Shown here one piece after another: positions 62,648-64,000 of a stretch of DNA of 64,000 nt. The notes beneath the pieces were generated by a model. That model saw only the letters and a list, made by a program, of their open reading frames with translations, did not search any database and was not told the DNA's origin. The translations under genes and the position numbers were made by a program. This DNA is from Candidatus Bathyarchaeota archaeon (lineage in GTDB: Archaea > Thermoproteota > Bathyarchaeia > Bathyarchaeales > Bathycorpusculaceae), in assembly GCA_018396705.1 (NCBI GenBank), contig JAGTQZ010000003.1:1-64000 (forward strand). Direction: 5' to 3'. Each line of letters begins with the position of its first letter. The first letter of the stretch is position 1.

Positions 62648-64000
62648 GAAAGAAGGCAACATAATAGAAATTCTAAGCTTTCCAAACGAAAGCGTGGAAA
62701 AAGGCGACTATCTTCTCATAGAGGATGGGGAAGCACAAAAAGCGTTAATAGCTCAAGTTATAGACGTGCAGTTCGCCAACATACCAGGTGTCTTAGAAGA
62801 ACTGCTGCGAAGCTTACCAGACGGTGGAGGTATAATACAAGGTGAAGACGTGGACCCGCTTGAGATTGCACCCCACATAACGTATATTCAGGATTCCAGA
62901 CTTTTGATATGTAAGATCCGCGCCACCCTAGAGGGGGAACACCTAAGCCCAAGCACCTCATGGCTGCCTTCACGTTCGCAGTCCTCGGTCAAAAAACTGC
63001 CTATCCCAATGCTTCTCAAGCTGGCGAGGGTTAATGGCAACCTTCCCATAACTTTAGGCGTGACAAAGGAGAACTCGCTTTTAACTATAGACGCCACATC
63101 GCTGGATGGAAGGCTAAACATTATTACTGGCAAGAAGGAGACAGGCAAGTCGCACCTTTCAAAGCTTCTGATAACAAGCCTCCTCCAATACAAGGCGGTG
63201 GTTATCGTCCTAGACTTGAACGGTGAATACACTGGTTTAGGCTTCACGTCAGATGGCAAACGCAACGCCTACTTTAACAGGATCCACGTTCTAACACCTT
63301 CACAAAACTTCAAAGTAGCCCTAAAACAGCTCCACCTAAACGTCATCCTAAACATTCTCATCCATGCCTTGCATTTGCCAGGCACATCTACCCGCGAGTT
63401 CCGTCGAATATGGCAGTTCCTTAAAGACAAGGGATGCCTAACACTGCACGAGTTGGGCGAGGCTATCCGCAACTGGAACTGCAACCAAAACGTTAGGGAC
63501 GCCCTCTTCAGCCGCTATTATGCGCTGGTGAACTCCGGCTTCTTTACGGATAATGTGGCGGAAGCCAACCTGCTGGAGGAATGCCTATTCAAGGCTAGGG
63601 AGGAGGGGGGCGCAGTAATTATTAATTTGCGTAACACTTCGCCCATAGACCGTCAAATAGTAGTCGAATACTTGCTGGGCAAGCTTGTGGAGCTTTTGAC
63701 AAGCTGGAGGCTTAAGGCTGTTTTCCTCTTCGCTGAGGAAGCCCATCTCTATCTACGGGAAACCTACTGGGATGACATTGTAACGCGGATGCGCCACTTC
63801 GGCATATTCACCACCTTCATAACAAACCAGCCTGACACAATCCGCGAGAGCATCTACCGACAAGCAGACAACATATTCCTATTCAACTTCACCAACGAAC
63901 ATGACTTAGAAGTAGTTTCCAGGGCAGCCCGCGTGGACGCTGAAACCGTCAAATCCATAGCCCGCGACCTTCCGCCACACCACTGCCTTGTTCTGGGCAA
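62634..64000 (+). CDS. herA: HerA DNA translocase, 3' end outside window
   Basis: From ATG 62634 the frame stays open to the right edge (455 codons). A short beta-barrel-like N-terminus (HAS domain, about 1-110) precedes the ATPase core with Walker A ITGKKETGKS near residue 166, LDLNGEY, and Walker B FLFAEEAH near residue 363. FITNQPDTI and RQADNIFLFN are typical HerA motifs. With NurA it resects DNA ends during recombination. Confidence 0.92.
   Translation, partial: MRLYRKEGNIIEILSFPNESVEKGDYLLIEDGEAQKALIAQVIDVQFANIPGVLEELLRSLPDGGGIIQGEDVDPLEIAPHITYIQDSRLLICKIRATLEGEHLSPSTSWLPSRSQSSVKKLPIPMLLKLARVNGNLPITLGVTKENSLLTIDATSLDGRLNIITGKKETGKSHLSKLLITSLLQYKAVVIVLDLNGEYTGLGFTSDGKRNAYFNRIHVLTPSQNFKVALKQLHLNVILNILIHALHLPGTSTREFRRIWQFLKDKGCLTLHELGEAIRNWNCNQNVRDALFSRYYALVNSGFFTDNVAEANLLEECLFKAREEGGAVIINLRNTSPIDRQIVVEYLLGKLVELLTSWRLKAVFLFAEEAHLYLRETYWDDIVTRMRHFGIFTTFITNQPDTIRESIYRQADNIFLFNFTNEHDLEVVSRAARVDAETVKSIARDLPPHHCLVLG

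Noticed and set aside
1-64000. CRISPR arrays or cas genes
   Set aside because: No regularly spaced repeats with unique spacers; the PD-(D/E)XK protein at 4741 has Cas4-like motifs but lacks the Fe-S cysteines and other cas genes.

Overview
The window is archaeal. It encodes TFB, archaeal release factor aRF1, GatD/GatE, archaeal Elp3, RtcB with archease, a HerA-NurA pair, F420 and tetrahydromethanopterin enzymes (CofD, Mtd, Mch, an FrhB-like protein), many TTG/GTG starts, and a tRNA with an intron at a non-canonical position. AMP-forming and ADP-forming acetyl-CoA synthetases plus the H4MPT methyl-branch enzymes, with no methanogenesis genes visible, suggest a Bathyarchaeia-like TACK archaeon. 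That assignment is inference; no 16S or ribosomal protein gene is present.

Layout: 1-3.6 kb holds membrane proteins and a two-domain nucleotidyltransferase/CDP-alcohol phosphotransferase. 3.9-11.2 kb is an accessory region ending at an intron-containing tRNA-Gly: a ribbon-helix-helix protein, a PD-(D/E)XK-like protein, two serine recombinases, a short TFB, repeat clusters, a winged-helix regulator with dyad operators, and a tyrosine integrase. 12.15-13.6 kb is a frameshifted KaiC-like pseudogene. 13.6-22.1 kb is housekeeping (RtcB, MBL hydrolase, adenylate kinase, archease, M42 peptidase, VIT-like transporter, PhoU-type regulator). 22.1-29.5 kb is a C1/F420 region: a methylene-H4MPT dehydrogenase of MtdB type fused to an extra N-terminal domain, F420-dependent Mtd, a nitroreductase, CofD, an F420 oxidoreductase and Mch.

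29.5-37.8 kb carries aRF1, an ECF S-component paired with a DUF4430-type surface protein, an MFS transporter divergent from a molybdopterin oxidoreductase, tRNA-Ala, a stand-alone LigD phosphoesterase, an adenosine-specific kinase and TrmO. 37.8-44.2 kb is acetate metabolism: an OFA-type transporter, Acs, and an ADP-forming acyl-CoA synthetase fused to a GNAT acetyltransferase. 44.2-51.4 kb is a five-gene peptide/oligosaccharide ABC transporter operon, followed by tRNA-Leu, Elp3 and gatDE.

From 57.6 kb to the right edge lies the most intriguing neighbourhood: four paralogous small proteins (short beta-rich N-terminal domain plus winged-helix-like C-terminus), a SPOUT methyltransferase of the Sfm1 type, two decayed genes, and a divergent NurA-HerA operon sharing a bidirectional TATA box with the fourth paralogue. 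This is the best candidate for an uncharacterised DNA-processing system. Five of the six frameshifts seen in decayed genes are single-base expansions of homopolymers, so raw-read checking matters.
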